DNA of 64,000 bases from Paenibacillus sp. P25 (GTDB lineage: Bacteria > Bacillota > Bacilli > Paenibacillales > NBRC-103111), in the NCBI GenBank assembly GCA_024704175.1, contig CP085629.1, forward strand, positions 7,739,501 to 7,803,500. The letters run 5' to 3'. Every line of letters starts with the position of its first letter. Position 1 is the first letter of the stretch. The position numbers and the translations under genes are program-made. A model generated the notes under the pieces. The model was not told the DNA's origin. It searched no databases and saw only the letters and a program-made list of their open reading frames with translations. This document shows positions 51,754 through 61,260 of this stretch, piece by piece.

Positions 51754-52404
51754 ATGAAGAAACGGAAAACGTTATACGGACTTTTAGCCTGTGTCAGTAT
51801 TCTTTTTATCCTTTACGCCTTGGTAACCAATTACATAATCGATCCCGGAGCCGAGGCATTCTTGAGCCATAAAACCGGACTGAAGCGCGAGCTTCATCTT
51901 CCGGTCTGGTTAAACGTGATGCGCGTTCATGTCGCGTTTGCCTGCATCGCCATGGCGGCGGGACTGCTCAACTTTTCCAATCGAATCTTTGAAAAAAGCC
52001 GCAAGTTCCACCGCATCAACGGCTACGTATATTTAGTATCCGTGCTTCTTGTCGTCGTTACTTCCGGATACATGGCGCCTTACGCTACCGGAGGAAAAAT
52101 AAGCAGTATGGGGTTCAATGCGCTGAATATTATCTGGCTGTTTATAACGGGTATGGCGCTCGTACAAATCCAAAAGAAGCGGATCATCCGCCACCGGAAC
52201 TGGATGATTCGAAGCTATGCCTTTTGCTTTACGAACCTGATGATTCATCTGATCACCTCCCTTTTTCATCAGGGGTTCGGTCTCATTTACGCTAGCGACT
52301 ACATCATCGGCGTTTACGGCTCCATGGTGCTGCTGCTGATCCTTCCTGAAGTCGTCATTAGAACGATCGGTCCATCCAAAGAGGCTCCAATATCCCTTAA
52401 ATGA
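51754..52404 (+). CDS. DUF2306-like four- to six-helix membrane protein
   Basis: 216 residues, intact. Helices YGLLACVSILFILYALVTNY, MRVHVAFACIAMAAGLLNFS, GYVYLVSVLLVVVTSGYMA, ALNIIWLFITGMALVQIQ, RSYAFCFTNLMIHLITSLFH and IIGVYGSMVLLLILPEVVI. The RVHVAFACIAMAAG and HRINGYVYLVSV plus HRNWMIRSYAF patterns, with conserved His/Arg, match DUF2306, a predicted membrane family of unknown role. The ATG is chosen over an upstream TTG which would sit on the GGGGG ribosome binding site. Placed between two DJ-1/PfpI genes with short gaps, so one operon is likely. Confidence 0.78.
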   Translation: MKKRKTLYGLLACVSILFILYALVTNYIIDPGAEAFLSHKTGLKRELHLPVWLNVMRVHVAFACIAMAAGLLNFSNRIFEKSRKFHRINGYVYLVSVLLVVVTSGYMAPYATGGKISSMGFNALNIIWLFITGMALVQIQKKRIIRHRNWMIRSYAFCFTNLMIHLITSLFHQGFGLIYASDYIIGVYGSMVLLLILPEVVIRTIGPSKEAPISLK

Positions 52405-52422
52405 AAGGAAAGGTAATCATCG

Positions 52423-53232
52423 ATGAAAAAAATTATTGGATTACTCCTGTCGTTAACACTAATTCTAGGTCTAATGGCCCCAGCAGCAAGTGCGGAAGCA
52501 AACGAGGATGCATCGAAGGACAAAAAGCTCCACGTTCAAATCGTATTATTCGACGGTTTTGATCTGCTGGACGCATTGGCGCCCTATGAAGTATTCGTTG
52601 CCGCGGGAATGTACTCGGGCGGCGCCGTAACTGTAGAATTGGTATCCGCAGAAGGCAAGCGTTCTGTCCCGAGCGGTTTGAACGGGCCCGCCCTTGAGGC
52701 GCAGGCCGCACTGGACCCCAATCGTCCGGGAATCATTGTGGTGCCGGGAGCTTCGGGTAAGCCTGCGGGAAATTCGGAAGACGCCATTCCGAAGGTGTTA
52801 TGGAAGGCCAAGGAAACAGGATTAACGGAAATGATGAAACAAGCTTTTGACAATAAGGAAGTCACGGTGGCTACCGTATGTGGAGGTTCATTGCTGCTTG
52901 CGATGGACGGTTTATTAAAAGATCGGCATGCGGTTACCAATCCTATTGGCATGGCTCGCGTTAGGTCTTGCCGGTGCCATTCCGATTGAGGCAAGAGTCG
53001 TGGAAGACGGTCCTCGCTTAGTGAGCGGGGAGGCGTGACTTCGGGCCTTGACGTGGCCTTGTACTTGGTTGAGCGGGAGCTGGGGCCCCAAATCGCGAAT
53101 GCCGTGGAAAAACTATTCCAGTACGAGCGGAGAGGCACGGTGTGGAAAGCGGAAGGCATCGAGCCGATCGACTTTAAGAAGAGTCAGGTAATGTCCGAAG
53201 AAGAACAGCCGGTCGCCGTGCAGCAAAAATAA
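52423..53232 (+). CDS. Secreted DJ-1/PfpI-family protein, frameshifted
   Basis: About 269 residues. A clear signal peptide (MKKIIGLLLSLTLILGLMAP, cleavage after AASA) precedes a DJ-1/PfpI domain nearly identical in pattern to the protein at 50668: QIVLFDGFDLLDALAPYEVF, IIVVPGASG, ATVCGGSLLLAMDGLLKDRH. Frame changes near 52955 and 53030 are followed by LAGAIPIEARVVED and VTSGLDVALYLVERELG. Secretion is unusual for this family, which is normally cytoplasmic. It lacks the C-terminal beta-domain of the first paralogue. Ribosome binding site GAAAGGAAAGG. Confidence 0.85.
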
Positions 53233-53250
53233 CTCAGCGGCTTTAAGCAG

Positions 53251-53280
53251 GGCCGCCGGACCGATCAGGCGGTCTTTTCT
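53251..53280 (+). terminator. Terminator after the secreted DJ-1/PfpI gene
   Basis: GGCCGCC and GGCGGTC form a short GC-rich stem with a TTTTCT tail, 18 bases after the stop codon. Confidence 0.65.
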
Positions 53281-53370
53281 GCGCTTATAGGGATGGAATC
53301 ATGAAAAAAATACTGGACTACTCATTCCCGAAAAGTTATACTGAGATCTACACATAAGGAGGGGATCGCC

Positions 53371-53946
53371 ATCGGACGTACCAAGGAGTTTGACAAGGAG
53401 CACGTGCTTCATCAGGCCATGCTGGTTTTTTGGGAAAAAGGGTACGAAGCGGCAAGCATACCGGATTTATTAAAGGCCATGGGCCTAAGCAGGTCCAGCT
53501 TGTACGAAACCTTCACGGACAAAGAGACGCTTTATCTGGAAGCCCTGCAGCATTACAAACAAATCCGCCAGCAAAAAAGAAATCTGCTGATCCAAGCGAC
53601 GTCTGCGAAAGCCGGAATCCGTCAGTACTTTGAACAGCACATTGCTTTCGCTTTTGATAAGGATTCGCCCAAAGGATGCTTGATTACGAATGCAGCCATC
53701 GGTTTGGATTCGCCGGATGAACCCATACGTCAATTGATACAAAACAGCTTCGAGGAATTGGAACGGGCCTTTTACGAACTTCTTCATAAAGGACAGCAGA
53801 CGGGAGAAATCGACCCCAAGAAAGATATTAAGGTGTTATCTCATCTGCTGCTTAACCTTAATCACGGCATCCCCGTCGTGGCCAAGGTGAATACCGACAC
53901 AAAGATAGCCTATGACATGATGAATGCCGTAATGGAGATGCTATAA
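53371..53946 (+). CDS. TetR/AcrR-family repressor; start codon reads ATC
   Basis: 191 residues if translation begins at ATC 53371, seven bases after AAGGAGGGG; the first canonical start in frame is GTG 53404, which would drop the usual GRTKEFDKEHVL N-terminus and lies far from the ribosome binding site. The helix-turn-helix reads AASIPDLLKAMGLSRSSLYE with TFTDKETLYLEAL. The C-terminal ligand domain has SPKGCLITNAAIGLDSPDEP, as in TetR proteins of the YxaF/LmrA-like group. ATG changed to ATC by a base error is the simplest explanation. It probably represses the following efflux gene through the repeat at 53968. Confidence 0.85.
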   Translation: MGRTKEFDKEHVLHQAMLVFWEKGYEAASIPDLLKAMGLSRSSLYETFTDKETLYLEALQHYKQIRQQKRNLLIQATSAKAGIRQYFEQHIAFAFDKDSPKGCLITNAAIGLDSPDEPIRQLIQNSFEELERAFYELLHKGQQTGEIDPKKDIKVLSHLLLNLNHGIPVVAKVNTDTKIAYDMMNAVMEML

Positions 53947-53967
53947 GTTTATTTTTTTAATATTACT

Positions 53968-53981
53968 GGAACGATTGTTCC
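53968..53981. promoter_or_regulatory. Inverted repeat between TetR and MFS genes
   Basis: GGAAC-GATT-GTTCC, five-base arms, lies 22 bases after the TetR stop codon and 43 bases before the MFS start. Its position suits autoregulation or control of the efflux gene by the TetR protein. Confidence 0.5.
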
Positions 53982-54023
53982 GATAACAGGATGGTTTACT
54001 CGACTTTTAAAGGAGTGCTCACA

Positions 54024-55219
54024 ATGAGTTCAATCAATCAAAATATGGAGAAACCCGTTCCGGCGTGGATCATCCTTCTTCTTGCTTTGCCTCTTGCGGA
54101 ATCATCGCCGCCAATCTCTATTACGCGCAGCCTTTAGTGGGGCCCATTAGTTCAGCGCTTGGAATTTCTTCCGGGGCGGCGGGTCTGATCGTCACCCTTA
54201 CCCAAATCGGTTACGGCATCGGACTCATGTTTATTGTGCCCTTGGGGGATATACTGGAAAACCGCAAGCTTGTTGTTGTGTCGTCGCTCCTCACCGCCGT
54301 CATTCTGGCGGCTGCAGCGGTAGTCAGAAGCTCCGCCCTCTTTCTTACCGCTTCCCTGTTTATCGGGCTCGGATCGGTCGCGGCTCAGGTGCTCGTGCCT
54401 TACGCGACTCATCTTTCGCCGGATGCCGTACGCGGCCGCAATGTAGGGAATGTCATGAGCGGATTGCTGCTCGGCATCATGCTGGCTCGTCCCCTATCCA
54501 GTATGGTAACGGAGTTTATGGGCTGGCGGGCGGTATACTACCTATCCGCAGGCGTGATTTTCATGCTGGCTCTTGCCCTGGCGACGGTGCTTCCTGCAAG
54601 GCGACCGTTGGCCGCCATACGATACCCTGCGCTTCTGGGTTCTATGCTGCGTATACTCAAGACAACGCCAATCCTGCAGCGTAGAGCCATCTATCATGCT
54701 TGCGTGTTCGGAACGTTCAGTTTATTTTGGACGACGGTTCCTATGTTATTGACCGGCCCGGCCTTCCATTATTCCCAAAAAGCGGTTGCGCTCTTCGCAT
54801 TGGTAGGGGTATCCGGAGCGCTCGCTGCACCGGTAGCCGGCCGTCTTGCCGATCGGGGATGGATTCGCCCCGCCACAGGGCTTGCTTTAGCCTTAGTTAT
54901 TGTCTCGGTCTTCTTGCCCCTTTTTGCCCAGGACGGTTCCATAGCCGCGTTAATCATCCTGGTGATTTCGGCCATTCTTTTAGACATGGGCGTTTCGGCC
55001 AATATGGTCCTTGGGCAGCGTGCCATATTCGCATTGGGAGCCGAGCTCCGAAGCCGGCTTAACGGCTTGTATATGGCTATTTTCTTCGCCGGCGGAGCTT
55101 TAGGCTCAGCGACCGGCGGCTGGGCGTACGCTGTGGGGGGCTGGAGAGCGGCATTGTCGATTGGTATCGCTTTGCCCGCCCTTGCGCTGATCTATTATGC
55201 GACGGAGAAAAAAGAATAG
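54024..55219 (+). CDS. MFS efflux transporter (AraJ/YnfM-like), frameshifted near its start
   Basis: About 398 residues. The ATG at 54024 behind AAAGGAG opens PVPAWIILLLALPLA; one missing base near 54095 joins this to CGIIAANLYYAQPLVGPISS, the conserved first helix of this drug/arabinose-efflux group. MFS motif A-like FIVPLGDILENRKLVVVSSL follows at about residue 70, then VPYATHLSPDAVRGRNVGNV. About 12 helices in total. With the adjacent TetR gene it forms a typical inducible drug or metabolite exporter (inference). Confidence 0.87.
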
Positions 55220-55403
55220 CAAAGCTGAAGGTCCATAAGGAAAAGGCCCTTCTGTACCGGTTCAGGCATGAAGTTCGCTCTCCATTTTCAGCGTCTGATG
55301 GATTTGTAAAATTCACGAGGGCAGCACAAGGAATTTGGAGTCTGCGTGTGGAATAAGGAATCCATTCTGTCTGAATCATCGGGGAAAAGGGCGGTTATGG
55401 ACC

Positions 55404-57197
55404 ATGAACAACTTTCTGCATGCTTATCGGCTGTTACCTGATCCAATCTTTGTATTCGACAAGCAGCAAACCCTAGTCTACATGAACGACGCGGCGGAGA
55501 AGTTGTGGCCTAGTCGCCATCGGCCGGTTCATCTGAATCAGCTGTTTTCGCCTTCCGTTTTCCTGAGGCTGCAGCAAGGAGTAAGGCGGCTGAATGCCGG
55601 AGCAATGCAGGAATGTTTCGAAATCGGGGAGTGGAGGGACTATGATCTCGGCGAAGTTGTCCTGGTTCCTATTCTAACGGAGGATGAACCACCGGCCCTG
55701 TATTCCCTTATCGTCCGGGAGTGCAGGGTACAGGCTGACTATATACGAGAACTGGAGGAAAGCAAGCGGAAGCTCGAAGAGACGCAGCAACTGGCCAAGA
55801 TAGGAAGCTGGGAAATGGATCTCTCGAATTACCAGCTCATCATGTCGAAGGAACTGGCCCGGATATTTGAAATCGATCCGGCGGTACCCGCCGCATTCGA
55901 TGAGTTGACGAATTTTCTGGATGAGGAGAGCAGGCAGAAGCACCTGCTTGCGCTGCAGGAGCACTTCGAACATTTCCGTGAAGGCCGTCCGTACGATGCC
56001 GAGCTTCGAATGATCTCGAAGAAGGGCCGGGAATGCTGGATTCATACCCGGGGAAAGTCGTATATGACGAACACCATAAACCGCTCAAGGTGATCGGCAC
56101 CACGCAGGACATCACGGACCGAAAGCGGGCGGAGCTTGAACTCCAGCGGGCCAAAGAGGTGTTCGAATCTTTCATCCATCACCATCTGGATTCCGTTGTG
56201 TTAACGGATGCCGCCGGTATAATCACAAGCGTGAATCCGAAATTCGAAGACCAGTTCGGATGGTCCGGGACGGAACTCGTGGGCTTGCATGCTTTTAAGC
56301 TGCCCAGCATACCTGAAGCTTATCGCGAAGAGATGAAACAACAGGTGAACTCGGTTCTGGACGGCGGCTGTATTCACGGCATCGAGACGGTGCGGGTCAC
56401 CAAGTCGGGAGTGGTGCTTCAGGTTCAGATATCGTATTTCTGCATCAGGGACCGTGAAGGCAACATTAGCGGCGGAGCGGCCATCATTCGCGATATTACC
56501 GAACAGAAAGAAGCGCAGCAGCTGCTGCACCGCTCGGATAAAATGGGTGTCATCGGTCAGCTCGCCGCCGGCATCGCACACGAAATTCGCAATCCGCTTA
56601 CAGCAGTCAAAGGCTTCCTGCAGCTGATACACAATGATCCGAAACACATCAAAACCGAGTATGTGGATATAATGATGAACGAGCTGAAGAGAATGGAGTC
56701 GATCATCGGCGAAATGCTGGTGCTGGCCAAGCCCCAGGTCTGCTCAGTACCGGGAGCGGGACATCAGGAACATATTGCGTGAGGTGACCGCTTTGCTGGC
56801 TCCGCAGGCGCTGATGCATAATGTCGGGCTGGACGAGTATTATCCGGAATCGGCCCCCTCCATCTGCTGCGAGGAAAATCAGCTGAAGCAGGTATTCATC
56901 AATTTGATTAAAAATGCAATCGAAGCCACGCCAAGCGGAGGGCGGGTATTCGTTCGGGTTGAGGGCGAAGACCCGGCCTATCTGTATGTCCGTGTGATTG
57001 ATGAGGGAGTCGGCATTCCTCCTGAACGGATCCGGCGCATGGGCGAGCCTTTCTATACAACCAAGGATAAAGGCATCGGCCTTGGCCTGATGGTAAGCCA
57101 CAAAATCGTGGAAGAGCATCAGGGCAAAATTACGTTCGAAAGCAAATTAAACGAGGGGACGACCGTGACGGTTTCACTTAGGAAGAGGGGAGATTAA
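55404..57197 (+). CDS. Orphan PAS-domain sensor histidine kinase (KinA/KinE-like), frameshifted
   Basis: About 597 residues, no membrane helix, so cytosolic. PAS domain 1 (LPDPIFVFDKQQTLVYMNDA), a PAS_3-like domain (LAKIGSWEMDLSNYQLIMSK ... GRECWIHTRG), then after a frame change near 56055 VIGTTQDITDRKRAE and PAS 3 (LDSVVLTDAAGIITSVNPKF). The H-box AAGIAHEIRNPLTAVKGFLQ is that of Bacillus sporulation-type kinases; a second change near 56745 precedes the HATPase domain (INLIKNAIEATPSGG, DEGVGIPPERI, GIGLGLMVSHKI). No response regulator is adjacent, fitting a phosphorelay (Spo0F) kinase, which is inferred. Confidence 0.87.
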
Positions 57198-57201
57198 ATC
57201 C

Positions 57202-57655
57202 ATGAGAAGACCATCGATCGTACAGCCGGCCCCGAAGAGCTGGCTGCAGAAATTCCATTTCTCGACACCGGTCAAAATCCGTTATAGCGAGACGGATTTG
57301 CTCGGTCATGTCAATAATGTCAGCTACTTTATGTATTTCGAGCAGGGACGGATCGAATATTTTGAGCATCTGCAGGTCACCGAGGAACTGTTCGGCCGTG
57401 ATCGGGTGTCGGTCGTGGCGGACCTCCAGTGCGAATATTTTGCGCCGATCTATTTGCGGGATCTGATTCAGCTGCATGTGCGAACCGCCCATCTCGGCCG
57501 TTCTTCGCTGGAGCTGGAATATGCGGCCGCTTGTGGCAGACGAGCTGAGGGCGGCCGGGCGATGCGTACTGGTAATGGTCGATCCGGAAAGCGGTAAGAG
57601 CACGCCGATTCCGGAAGCGGCCCGTGCGCAAATTGAGGCGTTCGACCTTAGGTGA
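57202..57655 (+). CDS. Acyl-CoA thioesterase, 4-hydroxybenzoyl-CoA thioesterase fold (YbgC/FadM-like), frameshifted
   Basis: About 150 residues. Hot-dog motif KIRYSETDLLGHVNNVSYFM with the catalytic Asp, then YFEQGRIEYFEHL and DLQCEYFAPIYLRDLIQLHV. A one-base change near 57530 shifts the end, after which LVADELRAAGRCVLVMVDPE and IPEAARAQIEAFDLR complete the domain. Starts five bases after the kinase gene and is probably co-transcribed. These enzymes hydrolyse acyl-CoA thioesters; the physiological substrate is unclear. Confidence 0.85.
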
Positions 57656-57666
57656 GGTGACGATTC

Positions 57667-57855
57667 ATGAACCTAATTGCCGGCTGGCGCCGATACAGCG
57701 TTACGGGATCAAAGCGCCGCCAGCCGGTGAAGGAGCTAACCCTGTCTCCGGGTGAAGATTTGGAACGTTACGCCGAATGGATCTGTTACCACACCGTATG
57801 CCGGGCTAAAGTATATCTTTTGGAGAGGCAGGATGACTTGGCCGCCTTGCTTTAA
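57667..57855 (+). CDS. Short unassigned reading frame overlapping the VOC gene
   Basis: 62 codons with an ATG behind GGTGAGGTGA, beginning NLIAGWRRYSVTGSKRRQPV. Its second half lies opposite the C-terminal coding part of the VOC gene, so at most the first 25 codons are independent. It may be the head of a gene truncated by the rearrangement that placed the VOC gene here. No family recognised. Confidence 0.25.
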   Translation: MNLIAGWRRYSVTGSKRRQPVKELTLSPGEDLERYAEWICYHTVCRAKVYLLERQDDLAALL

Positions 57856-58161
57856 AGCATCGAAAAATCGATTGGACGTTTCGGTATCGGGAGTGGTGAT
57901 GCAGATTTGAACCGGGCCGCCGGTTGAATTGGACTTTCCGGGAAAAGAGTCTGCAACAAACAGTTCGGCATCCCCGATTTTCAGCACGGAATGCGCCACT
58001 CGGTCTTTCGCTTCATCCGGTACAGGATGTGCCGGGTCCTCCGGCGCTTCCCCGAACGTTTGGGTAAAAACGACTTTGGCGTCCAGCGAGGTTTCGTAAA
58101 ACCGGATAGCTTCCTTTGCGTTACCGTCGAGCATGATAAACGGGTTCACTTGAAATGTCAT
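57736..58161 (-). CDS. VOC-superfamily (PhnB/3-demethylubiquinone-methyltransferase-like) protein
   Basis: 141 residues, intact. NPFIMLDGNAKEAIRFYETS, AHSVLKIGDAELFVADSF and YGVVTDPFGVTFQIF are the hallmarks of PhnB-like glyoxalase-fold proteins. They form small metal-binding dimers with diverse or unknown activity. ATG behind GGAGATG on the minus strand. Transcribed alone. Confidence 0.9.
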   Translation of the reverse strand: MTFQVNPFIMLDGNAKEAIRFYETSLDAKVVFTQTFGEAPEDPAHPVPDEAKDRVAHSVLKIGDAELFVADSFPGKSNSTGGPVQICITTPDTETSNRFFDALKQGGQVILPLQKIYFSPAYGVVTDPFGVTFQIFTRRQG

Positions 58162-58563
58162 GATTAGAACATCTCCTTCGAATGGGTACTTTGCCCGCTA
58201 ACGTGTCGTTTAACCGGGTCTTGAAATCATTTTACCTCATAATAGTGACAGATCTTGTCGTAAATTTACGGGGTCCTATGAATAAATCTGACTTTTATTT
58301 GCTGCGAAACTGACCGTTTCTGGAAGGTCAGTTTTTTGTATTCTTTTCCGGATCATGGATCAAGCCGGGATTCCGACGAAAGTGTTATTGATGGAGGAGC
58401 ATTTGGAGACGAAGGTTCATTCCAATAATAAGCAGGAAAGTTTATTTATAAATAAATTCGAGATATTTACGTTTAAGGATGGGTGATAAGATGGGTAAGA
58501 GACCGGCCATGAAGCGAAAAGGTCTAGAGATCTAACTCCGGCAGGGTAAAGGGTGATTTTGAG
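58162..58563 (+). other. Gene-poor gap with orphan terminator and short frames
   Basis: No conserved gene is visible. AACTGACC/GGTCAGTT with TTTTTT (58308-58337) is a good plus-strand terminator, yet no plus-strand gene precedes it. A 43-codon frame (58355-58486, MDQAGIPTKVLLMEEHLETK...) lacks a ribosome binding site and resembles a remnant. A 14-codon frame (58491-58535) with AAGGATGGGTGA upstream ends just before the phosphotransferase start and could be a leader peptide. The gap looks like the scar of a lost gene. Confidence 0.45.
58308..58337 (+). terminator. Orphan factor-independent terminator
   Basis: AACTGACC and GGTCAGTT stem with six T. It faces plus although the nearest upstream gene is on minus. 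Confidence 0.75.
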
Positions 58564-59485
58564 TTGAATTCGTTTAAGCCTGAAATGCATTTGGAGACGG
58601 CATTGGAAATTTTGCAAAAGATAGAATCGGAAAGCGTATCCCATGTAACGCCGATTGAAATGGGGGAACTGAGTAAAGTTTTCAGCTACAGAAAAGACGG
58701 CCAGGAGCTTGTGATTCATTTTAAAAAGAGCAAAGAAACCTTGGAAAAAACGAAATGGATCAGCGATCGTTATTCTTTGCAGCTCCCTATACCGAAAGTC
58801 GTAAAGGTTGGAACGATCGGCGATATCCATTATTCCATTACCGAAAAGGTTAAGGGTGCACCCGTCAGCACGCTGAATGCCGATGGCATTAGGCAACTCA
58901 TTCCCGATCTTATCAAGCGGTTCAGTATGTTGGCTCAAATTCCATGCGATGATTCGGGCAGCTTCGGATGGATTTCGCCGTTAGGGGAAGCTTCTTTCGA
59001 CTCGTGGAGCGAATGCCTCGCCTCCTTCTTTGAAGAAGAACAAGAAGGGTTCTATCACGGATGGCCCTTGTTGTTCGAACAGAGCTTCTTGGAGAGAGAC
59101 GTTTTCGAGAAATTCTACAGCATCATGATCGATCTGGCTCAATATGCCCCGAAGGAAAGATACTTGGTGCACGGTGACTTCCATTTTGGGAACATGCTGT
59201 CCGACGGTCATCAAATTACGGGAATCGTAGATTGGGAAATGGCCATGTACGGGGATTTTATGTTTGATGCTTGCCGTGCTGCACCTGTGGGTTCCTCAAA
59301 TCAATTTTCCCGAACGGCTCCGCAAAGCTTGGGAAGAAACGGGCCGGACCATTCCTCATTTTGAAAAACGGTTAAAGTGCTACCAACTGTTCAAAGGAGT
59401 GGACGGATTGAGATTTTATGCAAAGAAAGACGACAAGCCGAGTTACGATTTCATAAAAAGCCGGCTTTTCTCGTTAGTAGAGTAA
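58564..59485 (+). CDS. Aminoglycoside-phosphotransferase-family (APH) kinase, frameshifted
   Basis: About 306 residues. TTG start about eight bases after AAAGGGTG. Kinase-like fold: ELSKVFSYRKDGQELVIHFK (ATP Lys region), Brenner motif YLVHGDFHFGNMLSD with the catalytic Asp, and GIVDWEMAMYGDF with the metal-binding Asp. A one-base change near 59262 is followed by LAVLHLWVPQINFPERLRKA to the end. The APH family phosphorylates aminoglycosides, macrolides, choline or sugars; resistance is possible but cannot be claimed. A terminator follows. Confidence 0.83.
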
Positions 59486-59507
59486 ATCGGCTAATTACAA
59501 AGTGAGA

Positions 59508-59537
59508 GGGGAAGCCGGCGGCTCGGCTTCCCTTTCT
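59508..59537 (+). terminator. Terminator after the phosphotransferase gene
   Basis: GGGGAAGCC and GGCTTCCC stem with TTTCTT tail, 22 bases after the stop. Confidence 0.8.
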
Positions 59538-59560
59538 TCATAAACCGCACGTTGGGCCGT

Positions 59561-60506
59561 TCATAAGTACTGCAGCCGGACCCTCTCTACTTTTTGCCGT
59601 ATGTAATGGACGGCTTCCAGAGGCTCCGTAATGGTTGCAGCTTCCCCCAGCGCCCATATCATATCCGTAAAAAAAGTGAGCTTCTTAACAGGAATCCGCT
59701 TCCGAAGGGTTCCGCCCCCATCCTCGTGAAGCTCAATATGTGAGCCGAACCATACGTTCGATTCGAGCTGACGTACTCCTACCGGTGTAAGCTTTGCGAC
59801 CAACGTGATTTGTTCGGAATAAGCCAAATCGGGAGTAATCCATTCGAATACGGATCGGTTGTATTCTTCCCGGTAGGCGACCTCTTCATTGAGATGAGAA
59901 GAAAGAATACGGTCCGCGCGGAACAGCCGGTACGTTCGGCGTAAATGGCAGAATGCAGGGCAGTACCAGTAGCCTTCGCTGGAATAAAGCCCGATCGGCT
60001 GAATATCCCTCACCGTCTGGCCCTCATCGGACTTATAAGTGATGGTTACGACGCTTTTTCTCATAATGGCTTGCAGCGGCGTTTGGAGACAGGCGGAATC
60101 CATAGAACGGTAAGGGTTCCAGATCACCACTTTGTTTCTTAACTGCTCGATTTGTTCCTTCACGTCTTCCGGAAGGTAATGGTAGAACTTATGAACCGCG
60201 GCCGCCGCACTCTCATCAAAAGGCAAAGAGCCGAAATACTGCAAGGCCTGGCAGGCGAAGAAAATGGCGATGGCCTCGTTCTCCGAGAAAGAAATCGGAG
60301 GCAAGCATCCTCTCCTGCAGCGACCGATAGCCTCCGCCGCGCCCCTGCACGGTGTAAATAGGAACACCGATTTCGCTCAGCTCTTGCAAATCCCGGGTAA
60401 TCGTCCGCGGAGACAATCCAAATTCGTCGGCGAGTTCCCGCACCGTGAATTTTTTTCTTGCGTTGATGACCATCATCAGGCGAATTAACCGCTGTGATTT
60501 TATCAA
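59561..60506 (-). CDS. WYL-domain transcriptional regulator (YobV/YafY-like), frameshifted
   Basis: About 315 residues. TTG start with AGGGA seven bases before it. N-terminal helix-turn-helix (FTVRELADEFGLSPRTITRD, then LQELSEIGVPIYTVQGRGGG). A one-base change near 60302 precedes PPISFSENEAIAIFFACQAL. The WYL domain begins at KSVVTITYKSDEG, has GLYSSEGYWYCPAFCHLRRT in place of the canonical Trp-Tyr-Leu region, and ends in a beta-rich WCX-like extension. Divergently transcribed from the DinB-like gene, which it probably regulates. The WYL ligand is unknown. Confidence 0.85.
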
Positions 60507-60625
60507 GATGATTCCCTGCCTACCATTTTTTCTTTATCTTATCACAATAATAAGCCAGGATCTGACTTATTTCATTGATATAGTGATCTTGAAGGACGAC
60601 TTCAACATAGGAAAGGATGAGACAA

Positions 60626-61144
60626 GTGAACAAGGATATTTCCCATATCCGGGACCTTTTGTTTGATGAAATGGGGCTGGTTCTCACCACGACCTGCGAA
60701 TTGATCTCCAAGATCAAGGACGATCAATGGGACTTCCGCCCGCATCCCAATATGCGAAGCTTAATCGAACTGGCCCAACATCTGGTTCAAGTGCCGGAGC
60801 TTGAACTGGCGATTTTACAAGAGAAACCCAAAGAAGAGATTAGAAATTTGCCAATCCGAGTGACGTCCTTGCGGGACCCCGTCGCCTTATCGGATGTCAT
60901 GCATCAAGGCGTACAATCGTTAAAAGGCTACATGACTTCTTTAAATGAGACGGATTTGCTGTATAAGAAGACGGCGCCGTTTTTCTCCAAACAGCATCCT
61001 GTCGAACAGGTGAAATGGCTTATGGAAATCACAACCCATCTGTATCATCATCGGGGACAATTGTTTACCTACATGAAACAGCTGGGGATTCCTGTATCCA
61101 TGCTTGACTTGTATGGTTCCGCCTCGGATTCTTGGACGCTGTGA
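60626..61144 (+). CDS. DinB-family protein
   Basis: 172 residues. GTG 60626 is preferred, with AAAGGATGA six bases upstream; an ATG nine bases earlier overlaps that site. Four-helix DinB fold with the putative metal-binding His residues in MRSLIELAQHLVQVPELEL and ITTHLYHHRGQLFTYMKQLG. Members are metal-binding proteins, some acting as thiol transferases; this one is unassigned. Divergent from the WYL regulator, a common arrangement for these two families. Confidence 0.83.
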   Translation: MNKDISHIRDLLFDEMGLVLTTTCELISKIKDDQWDFRPHPNMRSLIELAQHLVQVPELELAILQEKPKEEIRNLPIRVTSLRDPVALSDVMHQGVQSLKGYMTSLNETDLLYKKTAPFFSKQHPVEQVKWLMEITTHLYHHRGQLFTYMKQLGIPVSMLDLYGSASDSWTL

Positions 61145-61182
61145 TATGAACCCGCAATAACCACAGCCTATCCCCAATCTCA

Positions 61183-61235
61183 AACAAAAGAAGCTTCCGG
61201 AATCACTATAGGAGTGGACGGAAGCTTCTTTTGTT
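61183..61235. terminator. Long bidirectional terminator between DinB and hydrolase genes
   Basis: AACAAAAGAAGCTTCCG and CGGAAGCTTCTTTTGTT form a 17-base-pair stem; U-rich on both strands, serving the convergent genes. Confidence 0.9.
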
Positions 61236-61260
61236 GTGATAGGATCCATTGTTGACTAAT

